NCBI GenBank assembly: GCA_002317595.1
Contig: DCHL01000092.1
Span: 2,178 to 12,600, forward strand
Reading direction: 5' to 3'
Source of the DNA: Lachnospiraceae bacterium UBA1753
GTDB lineage: Bacteria > Bacillota > Clostridia > Lachnospirales > Lachnospiraceae
Length of the DNA stretch: 10,423 bases
Translations under genes and position numbers: made by a program
Shown here: positions 7,827 through 10,423 of the stretch, one piece after another
Layout: each line of letters begins with the position of its first letter
How positions within the stretch are numbered: the first letter of the stretch is position 1
Notes under the pieces: model-generated
Seen by the model: the letters and a program-made list of their open reading frames with translations, nothing else
Told to the model about the DNA's origin: nothing
Database searches by the model: none

Positions 7827-9281
7827 ATGTCTAATGTAAAAACAAGATTTGCCCCAAGTCCCACCGGACGTATGCATGTGGGCAATTTAAGAACTGCACT
7901 TTATGCATACCTTATCACTCGTCACGAGGGTGGTAAGTTCATGCTTCGTATCGAGGATACAGACCAGGTAAGGCAGGTTGAGGGTGCTGTGGATATCATT
8001 AACAGAACTCTTGCAGGAACTGGACTCATCCACGATGAAGGACCTGACAAGGATGGCGGAGTTGGTCCCTATGTTCAGTCGGAGAGAGTTAAGCAGGGTC
8101 TTTACATGAAGTATGCTCTGCAACTTGTTGAAGAAGGCAAGGCTTATTACTGTTTCTGTGACAAGGAGAGGCTCGCAACTCTTCATACACAGATTGAGGG
8201 AACTGACAAGGAGATTACTGTGTACGATAAGCACTGTCTCTCCCTTACTAAGGAAGAGGTTGAGGCTAATCTTGCAGCAGGTAAGCCCTTCGTAATCCGT
8301 CAGAACAATCCTCAGGAAGGCACAACAACTTTCCATGATGATATTTACGGTGATATCACCGTTGACAATATTGAGCTTGATGACATGATTCTCATCAAGT
8401 CTGATGGTTATCCTACATATAATTTCGCAAATGTTATTGATGACCATCTCATGGGAATCACACATGTTGTAAGAGGTAACGAGTACCTCTCTTCAACACC
8501 TAAGTACAACAGGCTCTATGATGCCTTTGGATGGGAGGTTCCTGTGTATATCCACTGTCCTCTTATCACTGACGAGGAGCATCACAAGCTCTCCAAGAGA
8601 TGCGGTCACTCTTCATATGAGGACCTTCTTGAGCAGGGATTCCTCTCAGAAGCAATCGTCAACTTTGTTGCCCTTCTTGGATGGTCACCCGATGACAACC
8701 AGGAGATTATGAGCCTTGAGGAGCTTATCGAGAAGTTTGATTACAAGAAGATTTCAAAGAGTCCTGCTGTTTTTGACTACACAAAGCTTAAGTGGATGAA
8801 TGGTGAGTATATCAAGGCGATGGATTTTGATGCATATCTTGAGCATGCACTTCCTGTCCTCAAGGAAGCAGTAAAGGGTGATTATGACCTCACCAAGATT
8901 GCAGCTCTTGTGAAGACTCGTATCGAGGTGTTCACTGATATTCCTGCACTTGTTGACTTCTTCGATGCAGTACCTGAGTACGATGTTGAGATGTACACTC
9001 ACAAGAAGATGAAGACAAACGCAGAGACTTCCCTTGAGGTACTTAAGGACCTGCTTCCTCTTCTTGAGGCGCAGGAGGACTATTCAAACGATGCACTCTA
9101 CGCTATGCTTCAGGGGTATGTAGCTGACAAGGGTGTTAAGAATGGATATGTAATGTGGCCCGTGAGGACGGCTGTTTCTGGCAAGCAGTCTACACCTGGT
9201 GGTGCGACAGAGCTTATGGAGATTCTTGGTAAGGAAGAGACAGTTAAGCGTATTAAGGCTGCAATTGAAAAACTGCAGTAA
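7827..9281 (+). CDS. gltX: Glutamyl-tRNA synthetase
   Basis: Class I aminoacyl-tRNA synthetase, 484 residues, the usual bacterial GluRS length, charging tRNA-Glu with glutamate in the cytoplasm. The N-terminal Rossmann fold has APSPTGRMHVGNLRTALY (9-26), where HVGN is the HIGH motif; the KMSKS equivalent is KLSKR (254-258). GPYVQSER (80-87) and the segment from GWSPDD to KLKWMNGEY are standard. A zinc-type insertion is suggested by C109, C111 and the H136-C137 pair. The C-terminal anticodon-binding part ends with a GKQSTPGGATELMEILG stretch typical of the family. AGAGGAG (7812-7818) lies 8 bases before the ATG. It sits 5 bases after the hydrogenase and 9 bases before the first BMC gene, so it is probably co-transcribed with both. 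Whether it is discriminating or also charges tRNA-Gln cannot be decided here. Confidence 0.97.
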   Translation: MSNVKTRFAPSPTGRMHVGNLRTALYAYLITRHEGGKFMLRIEDTDQVRQVEGAVDIINRTLAGTGLIHDEGPDKDGGVGPYVQSERVKQGLYMKYALQLVEEGKAYYCFCDKERLATLHTQIEGTDKEITVYDKHCLSLTKEEVEANLAAGKPFVIRQNNPQEGTTTFHDDIYGDITVDNIELDDMILIKSDGYPTYNFANVIDDHLMGITHVVRGNEYLSSTPKYNRLYDAFGWEVPVYIHCPLITDEEHHKLSKRCGHSSYEDLLEQGFLSEAIVNFVALLGWSPDDNQEIMSLEELIEKFDYKKISKSPAVFDYTKLKWMNGEYIKAMDFDAYLEHALPVLKEAVKGDYDLTKIAALVKTRIEVFTDIPALVDFFDAVPEYDVEMYTHKKMKTNAETSLEVLKDLLPLLEAQEDYSNDALYAMLQGYVADKGVKNGYVMWPVRTAVSGKQSTPGGATELMEILGKEETVKRIKAAIEKLQ

Positions 9282-9290
9282 GGAGGAGTA

Positions 9291-9590
9291 ATGGGAGCGT
9301 ACGATAATCAGGCAATCGGTATTTTTGAGATGGACAGCTATGTGTCCTGCTTTGTAGCGCTTGACGTGGCGGCTAAGACTGCGGATGTCAAGATTCAGGG
9401 CATTGAGAGGAACCGACTTAAGAGCGGTGCATGTGTCAAGATGCGTGGAAAGGTGGCTGATGTCACGGCTGCCATGGAGGCTGCACTTAGGGCCGGGGAA
9501 GAGACTGGAGCGGTTATTTTTTCCCACACTATTATTGCCTCACCGACGACAGATACAGAGACGGCTATTGCCATGACAATTAATAAGTAA
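9291..9590 (+). CDS. BMC-domain shell protein 1 (single-domain, hexamer type)
   Basis: A 99-residue protein that is almost entirely one bacterial microcompartment (BMC) domain. It aligns by eye with PduA/EutM-type proteins: AIGIFEMDSY (8-17) for ALGMVETKGL, the edge lysine in DVAAKTADV (K29), MRGKVADVTAAMEAAL for VRGDVGAVKAATDAGA, and HTIIASP (79-85) in place of HVIPRP. Such proteins form hexamers that tile into shells. The pore loop appears as LKSG (43-46) with one residue more than PduA, putting a Lys beside the pore Ser. A strong AGGAGG site overlaps the gltX stop. Only 12 bases separate it from a second, divergent BMC gene. No BMC-P pentamer or signature enzyme is seen nearby, so closed-shell formation from these genes alone is unlikely. 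Recognition was by motif, without a database search. Confidence 0.88.
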   Translation: MGAYDNQAIGIFEMDSYVSCFVALDVAAKTADVKIQGIERNRLKSGACVKMRGKVADVTAAMEAALRAGEETGAVIFSHTIIASPTTDTETAIAMTINK

Positions 9591-9602
9591 GGGGGACCTG
9601 AT

Positions 9603-9902
9603 ATGTTTAGTGCACTTGGACTTGTAGAAGTTAATGGAAGCGCGGATGCAATTCAGGTTGTCGACCTGATGCTCAAGACCGCAGAGGTTGAGTTTGAGAC
9701 CTGGAACACAAAATGCGGCGGACATGCGACTGTGTTTGTGAGCGGCAATGTTGCAGCTGTTACAGAGGCTGTTGACAGAGTGAAGGCCATGCCTCCCTGT
9801 GAGGTATACAAGACTGCTGTGATTTCAGCTCCTTCTGAGGAGGCTGAGAGGCTTGTGATTGAGAGCCGTGAGAGCAGCAGATTTGCCCGTGGCAAAAAAT
9901 AA
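9603..9902 (+). CDS. BMC-domain shell protein 2 (single-domain, Cys in pore loop)
   Basis: A second 99-residue BMC-domain protein, clearly divergent from its neighbour. ALGLVEVNGSADAIQVVD (4-21) matches the first strand and helix, K25 is the edge lysine, and the segment FVSGNVAAVTEAVDRV matches the usual VRGDVGAVKAA. Aligned by eye with PduA, the pore GSG becomes CGG, putting Cys38 at the pore loop. In PduT and GrpU, pore-loop cysteines carry an iron-sulfur cluster, so a redox role is conceivable but unproven. The last dozen residues (RESSRFARGKK at the end) form a basic tail outside the domain. AAGGGGG (9589-9595) lies 7 bases ahead of the ATG. The two BMC genes form one transcription unit and probably mixed or separate hexamers. 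Confidence 0.86.
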   Translation: MFSALGLVEVNGSADAIQVVDLMLKTAEVEFETWNTKCGGHATVFVSGNVAAVTEAVDRVKAMPPCEVYKTAVISAPSEEAERLVIESRESSRFARGKK

Positions 9903-9927
9903 CTTCGGGGTAAAATATTGAGCGTAG

Positions 9928-9952
9928 CTGTCTGGGATATGGAACCGGACAG
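9928..9952 (+). other. Hairpin between the second BMC gene and pfp
   Basis: CTGTCTGG (9928-9935) pairs with CCGGACAG (9945-9952), eight pairs including one G-U, with a nine-base loop. It is followed by A-rich sequence rather than an immediate T run, the first T run being at 9973-9977, so it is not a standard intrinsic terminator. It may be a weak terminator, an RNA-processing or stability element, or part of the pfp leader. No convincing pfp promoter with both hexamers is visible in this 93-base gap. Confidence 0.4.
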
Positions 9953-9995
9953 ATACAAATATAAAAAATTAATTTTTCAACAAAGGAGTAAGACA

Positions 9996-10423
9996 ATGAA
10001 TCTTTCACCACTTCAAAAGGCGAGATACGAGTACAGCCCTAAGCTTCCTGGAATGCTTAGAAATGGTATCTCAGAAATCTGTGTTAAGGAAGGCGCTGCT
10101 ACAGCAAGCGTAGCTGATCAGGAGAAGATCGCTGCACTTTTCCCTAATACATACGGAAAGCCCGAGATCACATTTGAGAAGGGACAGAACACTTCTGCAG
10201 CTAAGAAGCAGGTTGTAGGTGTTATCCTTTCAGGTGGACAGGCTCCCGGCGGACACAACGTAATCAGCGGTCTTTACGATGCCCTCAAGGCAACAAACAA
10301 GGACAATGTTCTTCTTGGATTCAAGGGCGGCCCTGACGGACTTCTCAAGAACGATTATGTTGAGTTTGATGACGCTTTCATCGATGCTTACAGAAATACA
10401 GGTGGTTTCGATATCATCGGTTC
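9996..10423 (+). CDS. pfp: Pyrophosphate--fructose-6-phosphate 1-phosphotransferase (N-terminal part)
   Basis: The first 142 codons of a gene running off the right edge. The product is a PPi-dependent phosphofructokinase, which phosphorylates fructose 6-phosphate with pyrophosphate instead of ATP, reversibly, in glycolysis. The N-terminus MNLSPLQKARYEYSPKLP and the roughly 70-residue lead before the nucleotide/PPi loop are typical of the long (about 550-residue, plant-like) clade. The diagnostic stretch is GVILSGGQAPGGHNVISGL (75-93), where ATP-dependent enzymes have SGGDAPGMN, and GFKGGPDGLL follows at 108-117. AAAGGAG (9982-9988) is 7 bases ahead of the ATG. The catalytic TIDND-like region lies beyond the window. 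Codon choice looks highly biased, as in gltX, consistent with high expression (impression, not computed). Confidence 0.93.
   Translation, partial: MNLSPLQKARYEYSPKLPGMLRNGISEICVKEGAATASVADQEKIAALFPNTYGKPEITFEKGQNTSAAKKQVVGVILSGGQAPGGHNVISGLYDALKATNKDNVLLGFKGGPDGLLKNDYVEFDDAFIDAYRNTGGFDIIG

Noticed and set aside
7887..8465. 192-codon minus-strand frame opposite gltX
   Set aside because: Antisense to a strongly conserved gene, with no family resemblance.
9964..9977. Perfect A/T palindrome ahead of pfp as a terminator
   Set aside because: The stem is only A-T pairs and too weak; it is noted as sequence structure but not called a terminator.

Overview
The window looks like chromosomal DNA from an anaerobic clostridial Firmicute, most likely Lachnospiraceae (inference; genus not determinable here). 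The basis is strong AGGAGG-type ribosome binding sites, a monomeric [FeFe] hydrogenase, a PPi-dependent phosphofructokinase of the long clade, a Firmicute-type lipoprotein sugar-binding protein and mid-range GC judged by eye. Gene density is very high. I see no RNA gene, insertion sequence, CRISPR array or phage gene.

Left block (152-3323, + strand): a two-gene ABC export-type operon. An ATPase with a long acidic tail overlaps by 17 bases a 703-residue protein that fuses an ABC-2 permease (GldF-like) to a GldG-like extracytoplasmic domain.

Middle block (3328-6068, - strand), convergent with the first and only 4 bases from it: a membrane diguanylate cyclase with a large extracytoplasmic sensor region, translationally coupled (ATGA overlap) to a lipoprotein sugar-binding protein. 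No permease or ATPase gene accompanies the binding protein. This suggests a ligand-presenting protein dedicated to a c-di-GMP sensor.

A 244-base divergent intergenic region (6069-6312) has an extended -10 promoter candidate on each strand and a TGTACG direct repeat.

Right block (6313-end, + strand), tightly packed: monomeric [FeFe] hydrogenase, 5 bases, gltX (glutamyl-tRNA synthetase), 9 bases, a bacterial microcompartment (BMC) shell protein, 12 bases, a second BMC shell protein, 93 bases containing a hairpin, then the start of pfp (cut by the window edge). The most notable element is the pair of small BMC-domain genes with no visible pentamer gene or signature metabolosome enzyme, placed between gltX and pfp and downstream of a hydrogenase. 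The second BMC protein has a cysteine in its predicted pore loop. Whether they form a compartment, a sheet or part of a shell encoded elsewhere cannot be told from this window.
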